The translations under genes and the position numbers were made by a program. This document shows, piece by piece, positions 1 to 8,770 of a stretch of DNA of 43,147 nucleotides. Source of the stretch: an uncultured bacterium (GTDB lineage Bacteria; Cyanobacteriota; Vampirovibrionia; Gastranaerophilales; Gastranaerophilaceae); NCBI GenBank assembly GCA_947361225.1, contig CANAIK010000008.1, forward strand, positions 1 to 43,147. The letters are read 5' to 3'. Position 1 is the stretch's first letter; every line of letters starts with the position of its first letter. The notes under the pieces are model-generated. The model ran no database searches. It saw nothing but the letters and a program-made list of their open reading frames with translations, and was not told where the DNA came from.

Positions 1-96
1 TTGCGTGGTTACTTCTTTAACAGAATTTGTATTTTGCTTACTATATTTATCGAGGACTTTGGTAGTATTCAAATATTTGATTCTATTTAATTTCAT
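1..96 (-). CDS. 5' end of an unidentified protein (cut by window edge)
   Basis: An ATG at 96 on the minus strand opens a frame of 32 codons without a stop that runs off the left edge of the window. The peptide begins MKLNRIKYLNTTKVLD and is rich in Lys, Asn and Thr, with no signal peptide or membrane segment. A weak AGAG sits about 8 nt upstream, and a good sigma-70-type promoter lies at 137-166, which supports a real gene start. Too little is visible to assign a function. Confidence 0.55.
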   Translation of the reverse strand, partial: MKLNRIKYLNTTKVLDKYSKQNTNSVKEVTTQ

Positions 97-136
97 ATCA
101 ATTTCTCTTTTGTTTTTATTATTAAAAAGTATTTTA

Positions 137-166
137 ATAATAAAAAATTGCTCAAAATATCGTCAA
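137..166 (-). promoter_or_regulatory. sigma-70-type promoter for the gene at 1-96
   Basis: On the minus strand TTGACG (161-166) and TATTAT (137-142) are separated by 18 bp. Transcription would start near 130, giving a leader of about 34 nt before the ATG at 96. Confidence 0.5.
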
Positions 167-227
167 GCAAAATATTAAAGAGTTTTAAAATTAAAAGGAA
201 CAAATTCAACGCAAGTTATTTTAATTA

Positions 228-263
228 AAAATGGTTCTTATTTTAAAAAATAAGAACCATTTT
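228..263 (-). terminator. rho-independent terminator after the autotransporter gene
   Basis: A perfect inverted repeat, ATGGTTCTTATTTT pairing with AAAATAAGAACCAT across a few A/T bases, lies about 25 bp past the stop of the minus-strand gene. On the minus strand the stem is followed by a run of T, the expected terminator layout. Confidence 0.75.
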
Positions 264-288
264 ATATTGCATATTCCAAATCTAAGCG

Positions 289-3200
289 CTATTTGTTCTT
301 TTTGCCTCCAAGCAGCATATTAAGTCCGGCTTGGAAACCGATTCCGGTTCTTCCTCCGTTGGTAACGTAGGTTTGGACGAATCCGGTTACTCTTTCTCCC
401 CAAAGTTTTCTAACACCAACTCCGTACTTAACAAACGGTTTAACACTCAAATCAGGAAGGCTAACATCGTTTGCTTGGAAATTAGTTTTATCCAGGAAGT
501 TAAAAATAAAGCTCACGCCTGCATAAGGCTGATAATTATTTTTCAAATTAGCGATAAACTTGATTCCGGGTTCAAAAGTAATTGCGTGCAAGGGACTCGA
601 AGATACTTTCACATTGGATGTCGTTGTATAATCAAAAGAATTTACAAAAGAATAAGACATCATCAAACTTGGTTGAATTATAAATTTTCCTTTTTTAAAT
701 TCAAAATTATATCCCGTTTTAGAGGCAGCCCCTGCTAAAAGCATTGTAAAATTATCTTTACCGAAGAGCGAGTCGGCAATTCCCGAATTAGCGCCTGCGT
801 TTGCCGTTAATCCCGTAAAAAAGTTATTTTTGAATAACATTGTGCTAAAACCCAATGTTCCGCCGTTTTGATAAATTGAAACATTATCATAAGATTGATG
901 TGAGCCATTATAGCCTATATAAGTGCTCCACATTCTATCCCAGCCGTTTCTTAAAGACTTCATATTAGAATCCGTACCGAAATAAGAACCATATAATCTG
1001 TTGGATACTTTTGGTCCCCCTCTTAACGATACGCTTTCAAGGGTTGTGTAGGGTCTAAACCAGCCGGATCTATTTTCATATTGCGATATCAAAGGATCGG
1101 AAGTATAGTTCATTGAAACATCACTAACCGTATCTTCTTGTGAATCTTCATCAATATTTGTTGTTTCAGCATCGACACTTTCATTGTTTTGCGCAAGTCT
1201 TGAAAAAGCATATCTATTTCTTAATTTCATACCCAATCTTTGACTCAGCGGAAGTAACATATACATATCCATGTTCATAAACGCTTCGTCATAAGAATTT
1301 AGCTGAGTTAGATAACCGCCCAATTGCGCCGCTACAGGTGTTGCCAGGATTCCTGGGTTAAAGGACTGATACCCGGGACGACCAGCGCCACTTTTAACAC
1401 GGTTAAAATTCAACAGTGCTGAATCTGAATCATATTCAGCATTATACTTAAATATTGGAGAATACACAATTTCTCCGCCTGTGTATTTAATTGCTTGAGC
1501 TAAATCGGTTCCAACTTTGTCTTTAGCAAGAGGTGAAATCGAGAATGTTTCATCGGTTGTAGGTTCCAATACAATAATGTCTGTTATATTAATATAATGA
1601 CCGTTTGCATTGAAATTATCAACATCAATTATATCCATTTCCTTTGTTCTTAAGTTGGCATCCAGTCTTAAGTTTAAATCACCGTTCAAATTTAAAGTGT
1701 GGATATTTGTACTCTGAATCACCCCATTCTGCAAACTTAACGCACCGCCATTAGCCTCAACAACCGTTGTAGGGTTGTAAATATTTGCGTTTTGTCCTAA
1801 GGTTAACACTCCACCTTCAAGAGAAATTGTATTATCAACAACATTATTATTAATTGTAGAATTCGACGTAACTCTTAAGCTACCAACCGAAGCATCAGGT
1901 AAAGCGGATGAACCGGCGTTAATTTCCTCATTTATAGTAGCATTAGCCAAGGTTAAAGTTCCCTTGTTTTCAATTTTATCATTCATTGTTACATTAGAAA
2001 GGTTTATCGTTCCTTCGTTTTTAATAGCAGTGTTATCTTTAAAACCGTCTATGTTTTTAACATTATTAATATTTAAAGTTTGACCTTGTTTAACACTCAT
2101 TCCTTCGCTATCGTTTTTTGATAAGATTGAATTATTGTTTCCTGAAATTGTCATTGTGGTGTTTTCACCACCCATTTCACCAAGTGAAGATTCCACAATT
2201 TCATCCGAAGAAAAAGCATAAATTCTACCGTCTTCAGTTTTATTAAAAGCGGAATTTAAATTCACTTTAGCAACTTCAAAACTCAGTTCACCTGTTTTGT
2301 TGTCATATGTTACAAGATAATTTTTGTCGTTTCCTGTTATATTAACCTCAGGATTTTTAGATATATCGAAAAATTCTTTTAAACTGTCATCGACAACCTT
2401 AGTCACAGCCGAAGTTTTAAGCAAATCAGATAAGATATTGATTTCAGAAATTAATATCTTATTTCCGTTATCCTCAATGCTTTGTGAGGTAAAACTGTCG
2501 GATACCGGGTTATCAAGACCAAGATCGGCATCTAGAACTACTTTTAAATCGTCTTCCAGTTTCAAATTACCCAAATCGTATTCTTTAATTATTCCTTCGC
2601 TAAAAGAAACTGTAGCATTACTTGAGGCTTTAACTACAAATTCTTTTGCTTTAGAGAAAAACGATCCGTTTTGACCTATGGATATTCTTCCGCCGAATAA
2701 ATTTACAGTACCTAAAAATCCTGACATATCAGAGTTTAGCGCAATTTCACCCGTGGTTCCTGCGTCTTTTGAAATTTTATTATCAGCATCAGTTGGGGCG
2801 GTACTTGTATCCCAATTACCTTTTTGATTAATATTTAAAGTTGCGCTATCGTCTGACGATTGAATTCCGTCATTAAATTCGATTTTTTTGCCTTCCGCAG
2901 CGTTTAAGTTAACAATGGAATTTGTATCCGTATAAATAGCATTGCTCACATATTGAGTGTCTGTTGACCCGTATTTGTTTCCTTCAAATAAAACATCTTT
3001 TGTATGAGCCATAATTGATAAAACACCCTTTGAGGCATTTAAAATCGCACCACCAAAAGTACCTTTTCTGGTGTCGTTATACTTATTATTTGTACCATTA
3101 GCTGAATTATTTTTAAAGATTGAATCTTTAATTAATGCGATTTTTGAATTATAAATAGCTCCGCCGCCGTAATTAGAAGTTCTTTCACCGGCAAGTGTAT

Positions 3201-4731
3201 TTGTAGAATTACCTTCAAAATTACTATTATCCACAATAACATAAGAAGAATACGTACCTGTATTAATAGCACCACCCTTAGCACCATTAAATTTATAATC
3301 AGATGTTGTTGTAGCACTATTTCCTATAAAATTAGAATCAGAAACTTTTAGAATACTGCCTGTATAAATAGCCCCTCCCCTTGCATCAAGGTTAGAAGTT
3401 GCTGCATTATTTTTAAAAGTTGAATTAGAAACTTCATAGATTTTTGCAGCAGTTTTATCGTCTGCTATATGAAACGCACCACCGTCAGCTTTAGCACCGA
3501 GATTTAACTTATCGTCCGGTTGAACAACTGATGCACTGTTATTCTCGAATCTTGAATTCTCAATTTTTGCATTGTTAACATCGGCAAACAAAGCGCCGCC
3601 ATAAGAAGTTTTACCGGTGTTGTTGTTTATATGATTATCTTTAAATTGTACATTATCAACGTTAAAATTACCGCTTTTATTAACACTATAAGCTCCGCCC
3701 TTTTGATCGCCGGATTCATCGCCTTGTGTTGTTATAGAATTTGACAAAAAAGCAGTATTTTTAACATTGACTGTTCCCGAAGCGTTGCCATAATGATAAA
3801 GAGCTCCACCCGACGCAGAACCGTTTGTTATATTAATTGTATTATTATCAAAAACAATGTTTGTAATATCAGCGTTTTTAACATTGCCACCCATTAATGC
3901 CATTGCGCCGCCATTAGCACTTATCGCTTGTATTGTATTATTACCAAAATATGAATTATCAAGAACTAGATCGCCTTTTTCCATATAAACAGCACCGCCA
4001 CTTGTTTCATAAGCATTTGGAGCTACGATTTTATTGTCTATAAAATATGAATTGGTTATACTATTTTTATATTCTGCTTTAGAAGCATAATATGTTTGAA
4101 AAAGTGCGCCTCCTTGAGCAGTTTCACCATTTGGTGTTTCAATACTATTACCTTTAAACAAGGTATTATCAAGATTAACCTGTACACCTTTTGCCGTAAT
4201 AGCACCGCCATAAAGTTTTTTATCCAAGGTTAAATGGTTATTGGTAAATACGGTATTAGCTATATCAACCGCACTTTGTGTATCTCTGCTCCAAAAATAA
4301 AAAGCGCCGCCGTCAGCTTGGGAGGTTGTATCTCTTGTATTTAAAAAATTTGTCACACCGTCTTTAAAACTAAGATTTTGAGTATACACATTACCGTTAG
4401 CGTCTATTAATTTAACCTCAGTTCCGCCCGATGAAACCTTTTCAATTTGACCAATGTTTTTAATTGCGTATTTGAGATTATAAGAACTGTTTGTTATATT
4501 AATCTCTAAACCTTTGTTTTGATTTCCGTTTAAAACGTAATGAGTGTCTGCGCCACCGTCAATGCTACCGTTTATTGTAGCAGTACCGGAAAATTTACCC
4601 AACTGTTGAGAAAGTTGCAAATCATTCGGCAATATGATGTCGGTATTATAATCATCATATTCATAACCGGAAACATTGTTGCAAACAAGGCAAAACAGCA
4701 CCACAGACAGAGTAACAGCAAGTTTTTGCAT
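289..4731 (-). CDS. Pmp-like autotransporter / outer-membrane beta-helix protein
   Basis: Giant surface protein of about 1480 residues. A signal peptide (MQKLAVTLSVVLFC, likely cleavage near Val-Ser-Gly) is followed at about residues 60-600 by many repeats combining GGA(I/F/L/Y) with N-x-x-F-x-x-N, the pattern of polymorphic membrane proteins that fold as a right-handed beta-helix. A less regular Asn-rich stretch follows to about 1110, then a linker and an aromatic-rich C-terminal region (about 1220-1480) with alternating strands typical of a type V beta-barrel. The chain ends LLGGKKNK instead of with the usual terminal Phe or Trp. An in-frame ATG four codons upstream (4743) exists, but GGAG lies 6 nt before the ATG at 4731, so I prefer that start. 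Secretion via Sec and self-insertion is family knowledge; an adhesive role is inferred. Confidence 0.85.
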   Translation of the reverse strand: MQKLAVTLSVVLFCLVCNNVSGYEYDDYNTDIILPNDLQLSQQLGKFSGTATINGSIDGGADTHYVLNGNQNKGLEINITNSSYNLKYAIKNIGQIEKVSSGGTEVKLIDANGNVYTQNLSFKDGVTNFLNTRDTTSQADGGAFYFWSRDTQSAVDIANTVFTNNHLTLDKKLYGGAITAKGVQVNLDNTLFKGNSIETPNGETAQGGALFQTYYASKAEYKNSITNSYFIDNKIVAPNAYETSGGAVYMEKGDLVLDNSYFGNNTIQAISANGGAMALMGGNVKNADITNIVFDNNTINITNGSASGGALYHYGNASGTVNVKNTAFLSNSITTQGDESGDQKGGAYSVNKSGNFNVDNVQFKDNHINNNTGKTSYGGALFADVNNAKIENSRFENNSASVVQPDDKLNLGAKADGGAFHIADDKTAAKIYEVSNSTFKNNAATSNLDARGGAIYTGSILKVSDSNFIGNSATTTSDYKFNGAKGGAINTGTYSSYVIVDNSNFEGNSTNTLAGERTSNYGGGAIYNSKIALIKDSIFKNNSANGTNNKYNDTRKGTFGGAILNASKGVLSIMAHTKDVLFEGNKYGSTDTQYVSNAIYTDTNSIVNLNAAEGKKIEFNDGIQSSDDSATLNINQKGNWDTSTAPTDADNKISKDAGTTGEIALNSDMSGFLGTVNLFGGRISIGQNGSFFSKAKEFVVKASSNATVSFSEGIIKEYDLGNLKLEDDLKVVLDADLGLDNPVSDSFTSQSIEDNGNKILISEINILSDLLKTSAVTKVVDDSLKEFFDISKNPEVNITGNDKNYLVTYDNKTGELSFEVAKVNLNSAFNKTEDGRIYAFSSDEIVESSLGEMGGENTTMTISGNNNSILSKNDSEGMSVKQGQTLNINNVKNIDGFKDNTAIKNEGTINLSNVTMNDKIENKGTLTLANATINEEINAGSSALPDASVGSLRVTSNSTINNNVVDNTISLEGGVLTLGQNANIYNPTTVVEANGGALSLQNGVIQSTNIHTLNLNGDLNLRLDANLRTKEMDIIDVDNFNANGHYINITDIIVLEPTTDETFSISPLAKDKVGTDLAQAIKYTGGEIVYSPIFKYNAEYDSDSALLNFNRVKSGAGRPGYQSFNPGILATPVAAQLGGYLTQLNSYDEAFMNMDMYMLLPLSQRLGMKLRNRYAFSRLAQNNESVDAETTNIDEDSQEDTVSDVSMNYTSDPLISQYENRSGWFRPYTTLESVSLRGGPKVSNRLYGSYFGTDSNMKSLRNGWDRMWSTYIGYNGSHQSYDNVSIYQNGGTLGFSTMLFKNNFFTGLTANAGANSGIADSLFGKDNFTMLLAGAASKTGYNFEFKKGKFIIQPSLMMSYSFVNSFDYTTTSNVKVSSSPLHAITFEPGIKFIANLKNNYQPYAGVSFIFNFLDKTNFQANDVSLPDLSVKPFVKYGVGVRKLWGERVTGFVQTYVTNGGRTGIGFQAGLNMLLGGKKNK

Positions 4732-4776
4732 CTTTTTCTCCATATCTTAGTTCCAGTATTAAAAATATATATCATT

Positions 4777-4804
4777 ATAATAATACAAATAAAATTATTT
4801 TCAA
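4777..4804 (-). promoter_or_regulatory. promoter for the autotransporter gene
   Basis: On the minus strand TTGAAA (4799-4804) and TATTAT (4777-4782) are spaced 16 bp apart. An overlapping TATAAT at 19 bp is an alternative. The 94 bp gap is shared with the divergent lrgA promoter. Confidence 0.45.
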
Positions 4805-4830
4805 GACATAAAGTTTGTTTTTGTTATAAT
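4803..4830 (+). promoter_or_regulatory. promoter of lrgA-lrgB, probably leaderless
   Basis: A perfect TATAAT (4825-4830) is preceded at 16 bp by AAGACA, which matches four of six -35 positions. It ends only 7 nt before the lrgA ATG and no Shine-Dalgarno lies between, so the transcript may start at the initiation codon. Confidence 0.45.
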
Positions 4831-4837
4831 AAAATCA

Positions 4838-5227
4838 ATGAAAATTTTGTCTAAGATTGCAAATTTAATTTTTGGTTTTTTGATTCTAATGTCGTTCTAT
4901 TGCGTTAGTTTATTAATCGTGCAATTAACTAAAATCCCGATTCCGCCTGCGATTCTGGGGCTTATTTTATTTGCGTTTTGCTTAGTTAAAGGAATTATTA
5001 AAGAAAACTCAATTTGCAATATTTGCAATCTTTTAATTAACAATATGTCGTTATTTATCCTTCCTTTAATAATAGGAGTCGTGGTTTATAAAAATTTATT
5101 AATTAAGAATTGGATAATAATTATATCGACAATTTTTATAACCACAACCCTAACAATAATTATAACAGGATTATTTGTCGAATACGGATTAAAATTCTTA
5201 AGATTGCGAAGGATTAGAAAAAAATGA
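4838..5227 (+). CDS. lrgA: CidA/LrgA family membrane protein
   Basis: A 129-residue protein that is almost entirely hydrophobic, with about four membrane segments. The stretch around residues 30-45 (KIPIPPAILGLILF) matches the IPGPVLGM-type signature of CidA/LrgA proteins, and a later NNMSLFILPLIIGV matches the family's membrane-core motif. LrgA works with LrgB, encoded next to it with a 4 nt overlap (ATGA). The family was described as holin-like regulators of murein hydrolase activity; later work on bacterial and plastid homologues points to transport of small carboxylates such as pyruvate or glycolate. Which applies here cannot be told from sequence. Confidence 0.8.
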   Translation: MKILSKIANLIFGFLILMSFYCVSLLIVQLTKIPIPPAILGLILFAFCLVKGIIKENSICNICNLLINNMSLFILPLIIGVVVYKNLLIKNWIIIISTIFITTTLTIIITGLFVEYGLKFLRLRRIRKK

Positions 5228-5916
5228 CTAATTTCTTTGGTTTAATAATTACAATTCTTTGTTATAAACTAGGACAAATTTCAAAAAAAATTCCTGTTGT
5301 AAAAAAACTTCCCCCTATTGTTGTTGCGTCTTTTTTTCTTGTTGCAATTATAAAAATTTTTAATATTGATTATCAATCTTATAGCGAAAATACTCATTAT
5401 ATAACTTTTTTTCTAATTCCTGCTACGATTAGTCTTGCTTATCCTATTTACAAAAATATTGATTTATTGAAAAAAAACAAAAGAATAATTTATCCCGCTT
5501 TTATCATTTCAGCCCTCACTGCAATCATTTCAACTTATTATTTATCGATTTTTTTGAATGTTGAACTAAATATTATCGAATCAATCCTGCCTAAATCCAC
5601 AACCGCTCCGATTGCTATTGAAATCGCCAAACAAACAGGAGGAATTATCCAGCTCACTGTTTGTATTGTAATTCTTACGGGAATTTTTGGCGCAATGTTC
5701 GGTCATAGAATACTAAAGTTAATTAAAGTTAAAAACGACGTTGCAATCGGACTTTCAATGGGTGCCTCGAGTCATATCCTAGGAACCGCAAGATGTGTTG
5801 AAAGGGGTCGAAAAAAACAAATTGTAATGTCCTCAATTGCCCTTGTTATGGTTGGAATTATAAGCGCAATTATTATTCCCGTGTTTATTTTTGTTGTAAA
5901 ATTTCTCAATATATGA
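5224..5916 (+). CDS. lrgB: LrgB family membrane protein (partner of LrgA)
   Basis: A 230-residue multi-spanning protein. Its C-terminal half carries the LrgB hallmark KSTTAPIAIEIAKQTGG followed by ILTGIFGAMFG and then a segment reading GASSHILGTARCVERG, close to the family's GTAAHAIGTARA motif. Length is typical. It overlaps lrgA by 4 nt, so the two are translationally coupled and probably form one membrane complex. The next gene begins 12 nt downstream and is probably co-transcribed. Confidence 0.82.
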   Translation: MTNFFGLIITILCYKLGQISKKIPVVKKLPPIVVASFFLVAIIKIFNIDYQSYSENTHYITFFLIPATISLAYPIYKNIDLLKKNKRIIYPAFIISALTAIISTYYLSIFLNVELNIIESILPKSTTAPIAIEIAKQTGGIIQLTVCIVILTGIFGAMFGHRILKLIKVKNDVAIGLSMGASSHILGTARCVERGRKKQIVMSSIALVMVGIISAIIIPVFIFVVKFLNI

Positions 5917-5928
5917 TAAAGTTGAACA

Positions 5929-7869
5929 ATGAACTATATTAAACAAAACGACGAATTAAGAAATTTCTACAAAAAAGATTTTAGTGAAATTAAAAAATTA
6001 ATTAACAGAATAAGACATTCCTTATCGAGCGGTGAAAAACTCGTAATCAGCGATTTAAAACTTGACGATATAATTGAGTTTAAACCGGATGTACAATATT
6101 TTTACATTAGTTTGTTCTTTCCATTCAAAAAAGTTTTGAGATTCGGAAGCAAAAGAAGTACTCTTGAAAAAGCGCTCAACAGAGTTATTGAAAAAATAAG
6201 AGAAAAAGACAGATTTAAAGAATTTGACCTTAACAATCCCGATACAAGAATACTGCTTGAATGGATTGTCAAAAGACAAGAAGTGGACATTAAAAAAGCT
6301 CATATAAACGGATGTTTTGATTCAACAAGATTCGAACCCGGAATTACAGGGATTGAGGCTGTAATTAACGGCAAAACCTACAACTGGATGCCCACGGATT
6401 CGGTTGTTTTAAGCACAATGGATTTAAATACGCCCTTATCAAAACTTGCAAACAGGGCAAATATTACAAAAAATTCAAAAATGAAAATCCACGAAAAAGC
6501 AAAATTTTTAAAACATTACGATAATGCAAAATTCTATTTTACGGAATCAAAAGCATTTGTAAGCTACAAAGACGATTGTATTCCGCTTTATCGAGGAAAT
6601 ATTATTTATGACGAATTTAGCTTTGAAACCTTGATTAATATTTTCCACCGAGGCGTTGAATGGCTTATCGACAATATGTTAGAAGACGGAAGATTCACTT
6701 ATTATTACAACAGTGCTCTTGATGATAATATTGACCACGAGCATCCTTCAAGAAGACCGCCCGATCTTTATTACAACGATTTAAGACACTGCGGAGGCGG
6801 AATTAGTCTGGTTCACGGCTATTATTATACAAAAGATGAAAAATATCTTATCAGCGTAAAAAAAGCGATTGATTGGACGATTAATCAAACAAAATTCCAT
6901 AGTGTTAACGGAAAAGAGGCTGCTTATGTTTATGCCAATGAAAAAGCAAAACTCGGAGGAGTGGGAATTCCTTTGGTAATGCTAATGCGCTATAGAAAAG
7001 CAACCAATGACACAAGTTATGATAGATATATCGAGGCTTATTCAAGACATCTTATTTCAAGATTAACCCAAGACGGTGAATTTATGGGCTATTACATTCA
7101 CCCGAGTTTTCATAACGGCGAGCCCTTAGATTCAATGACCGATGAGGAAAGAAAAATAATGTTTTCTTTCTATTACCCCGGCGAAGCGCTTTTGGGGCTT
7201 GCTTTAGTTGCAACGGAATATGAAAAAAACGAAGAATTAAGAAAAGAAATTATCGATAAATCCAAGGTTGCAATGGATTGGATTATTGAAAAAAGACCGG
7301 AATTGTACGGTGATTTATTTACGGAATTACCCAGCGATGCCTGGTTAATGCAAGCAATAGAACAATGGGCAAAACTGGAAGGATTCTTGAATCAATCCGC
7401 AATAGATTTCGTATTCAACGATGCCGATACTTTAATTGAAAAAACCTATAAAAGAAACGATACGCCATATATAGATTTCGAAGGCGGAATGTACTATGAC
7501 CACGGAGAACACTATTTCCCCGACGGAGCAAGATGTGAAGGACTTGTTGCGGCTGCTTATTTAGCTCATTATCTAAAAAAAGACGAACTTGCGCTTAAAT
7601 ATTTCGAGGCCTGCAAAAAAGCCGCTTGGACTCAATTCCAGCTTGCTATAAACGAATATAACAATTACGCTCATTTGAATCCTAAAAAATCTTGCGGTGG
7701 AATCAAATTTAAAGTTACAAGACAATGGATTCGAGTTGATTCAATCCAGCACGTAGCTTGTTTCTTTAAAAGATTGTACAACGCAAAAGATTTAATTGAA
7801 GTGTTGAAAAAATCAAATTCCAAAAATAAATACAGCAGAATGAAAAACTTGGTGAAAAAACTATCCTAA
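5929..7869 (+). CDS. probable alpha/alpha-toroid (six-hairpin) protein, possible glycosidase or lyase
   Basis: A 646-residue soluble protein with no signal peptide. An N-terminal region (about 1-230) of unknown type is followed by a long helical domain with recurring GxxLVHGYYY, YVYANEKAKLGGVG and FYYPGEALLGLALV elements. These look like helix-hairpin repeats of alpha/alpha-toroid enzymes (six-hairpin glycosidases, epimerases, polysaccharide lyases). Conserved-looking acids and histidines (PDLYYNDLRHCGGG, GGMYYDHGEHYFPDGARCEG) near the hairpin ends could form an active site. It follows lrgB by 12 nt with no strong Shine-Dalgarno. Its 3' end overlaps the convergent phosphodiesterase gene by 4 nt. 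The fold call is inference from pattern; the substrate is unknown. Confidence 0.55.
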   Translation: MNYIKQNDELRNFYKKDFSEIKKLINRIRHSLSSGEKLVISDLKLDDIIEFKPDVQYFYISLFFPFKKVLRFGSKRSTLEKALNRVIEKIREKDRFKEFDLNNPDTRILLEWIVKRQEVDIKKAHINGCFDSTRFEPGITGIEAVINGKTYNWMPTDSVVLSTMDLNTPLSKLANRANITKNSKMKIHEKAKFLKHYDNAKFYFTESKAFVSYKDDCIPLYRGNIIYDEFSFETLINIFHRGVEWLIDNMLEDGRFTYYYNSALDDNIDHEHPSRRPPDLYYNDLRHCGGGISLVHGYYYTKDEKYLISVKKAIDWTINQTKFHSVNGKEAAYVYANEKAKLGGVGIPLVMLMRYRKATNDTSYDRYIEAYSRHLISRLTQDGEFMGYYIHPSFHNGEPLDSMTDEERKIMFSFYYPGEALLGLALVATEYEKNEELRKEIIDKSKVAMDWIIEKRPELYGDLFTELPSDAWLMQAIEQWAKLEGFLNQSAIDFVFNDADTLIEKTYKRNDTPYIDFEGGMYYDHGEHYFPDGARCEGLVAAAYLAHYLKKDELALKYFEACKKAAWTQFQLAINEYNNYAHLNPKKSCGGIKFKVTRQWIRVDSIQHVACFFKRLYNAKDLIEVLKKSNSKNKYSRMKNLVKKLS

Positions 7870-8687
7870 TAATCATTTAAAAATTGCACAATATCGCTAT
7901 CTAAAAGCGTATCGGTTGTAATTGCACTGCAATCCAGCGATTTGAGTCTGGATAAATCATTAGAATTATTAACCACCCAGCTTTCGAAAGAAAAATCATT
8001 GTCTTTTAAAAGATTAGCTCCTTTTTGATTGATTTTTGAGTTTTTTATATCCAAAAAAACCTCATTCTCGGCTGTTTTTAGCTCCTTTAAAGTTTCAATC
8101 GTATTTTTTGTAACTTTTTTATCTGACAAATACCCCAAACGGGCATCCGGCAACAATTCTCCAATTTCTTTTAAATAATCTTCTTCAAAACTAATCCAGG
8201 TGACATTATCCTCTAAATCAGCCTCAACAATGCTGTCAACAAGCATTTTTGCTTTATCCTCATCAAAATTGGATGTTTCTTTAAGTTCAATATACAAATT
8301 CATTTCGTTATTAGAGGCAAAATCAACTACATCTTCAAAAAGCGGGATTTTCTCGTTTTTGTATTTTTCGTTTTTGTAAATCCCGAAATCATAGTTTAAA
8401 AGTTCTTCTAAGGTTAACTTCTCACATTTTTTATTAAAAAAAAGTTTGGATCCGTCCTCTTTTCGTGCGGTTCTATTAATTGTTTCATCGTGAAGTACAA
8501 CAGGAATCGAATCTTTTGTCCATTGGACATCAAATTCAATCGTATTGTAGCCTTTGTTTTTTGCCTCAATAAAAGCAGACATAGTATTCTCAGGCGCTTC
8601 AACGCTATAGCCCCTATGAGCTATGGTTTCGATTTCATTTTTATTTTGACTTTCATCAAAAAAGTTTAAATTAAAATTTAATCCCAT
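7866..8687 (-). CDS. glycerophosphodiester phosphodiesterase
   Basis: A 273-residue protein with the GDPD signatures in order: IAHRGYSVEAPENT (catalytic His and the E-N-T motif), IEFDVQWTKD (metal-binding Glu/Asp) and VVLHDETINRT (second catalytic His). It hydrolyses glycerophosphodiesters to glycerol 3-phosphate and an alcohol, using a divalent metal. No secretion signal is visible, so it probably acts in the cytoplasm in phospholipid head-group salvage. The open frame extends upstream to a TTG at 8756, but AGAGGA just before the ATG at 8687 makes that the likelier start and frees the region for the promoter of the divergent glycosyltransferase operon. Confidence 0.85.
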   Translation of the reverse strand: MGLNFNLNFFDESQNKNEIETIAHRGYSVEAPENTMSAFIEAKNKGYNTIEFDVQWTKDSIPVVLHDETINRTARKEDGSKLFFNKKCEKLTLEELLNYDFGIYKNEKYKNEKIPLFEDVVDFASNNEMNLYIELKETSNFDEDKAKMLVDSIVEADLEDNVTWISFEEDYLKEIGELLPDARLGYLSDKKVTKNTIETLKELKTAENEVFLDIKNSKINQKGANLLKDNDFSFESWVVNNSNDLSRLKSLDCSAITTDTLLDSDIVQFLNDY

Positions 8688-8770
8688 AAATCCTCTTATT
8701 ATAAATAAAAAAATATTTAGACAAAAAATTGCCTTTTTTATGATATTATTTAACAATAAGGAGCAAAAAA

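Noticed and set aside
331-738. Plus-strand open frame of 135 codons
   Set aside because: It lies antisense to the beta-barrel part of the autotransporter, has no Shine-Dalgarno, and its sequence has no protein-like motif.
3000-4400. Repeated short DNA segments resembling a repeat array
   Set aside because: The repetition reflects the GGA/FxxN protein repeats; DNA copies are diverged and not evenly spaced, so this is not a CRISPR array.
8688-8756. N-terminal extension of the phosphodiesterase from a TTG
   Set aside because: It gives a hydrophobic stretch resembling a signal, but there is no Shine-Dalgarno, and AGAGGA sits before the ATG at 8687.
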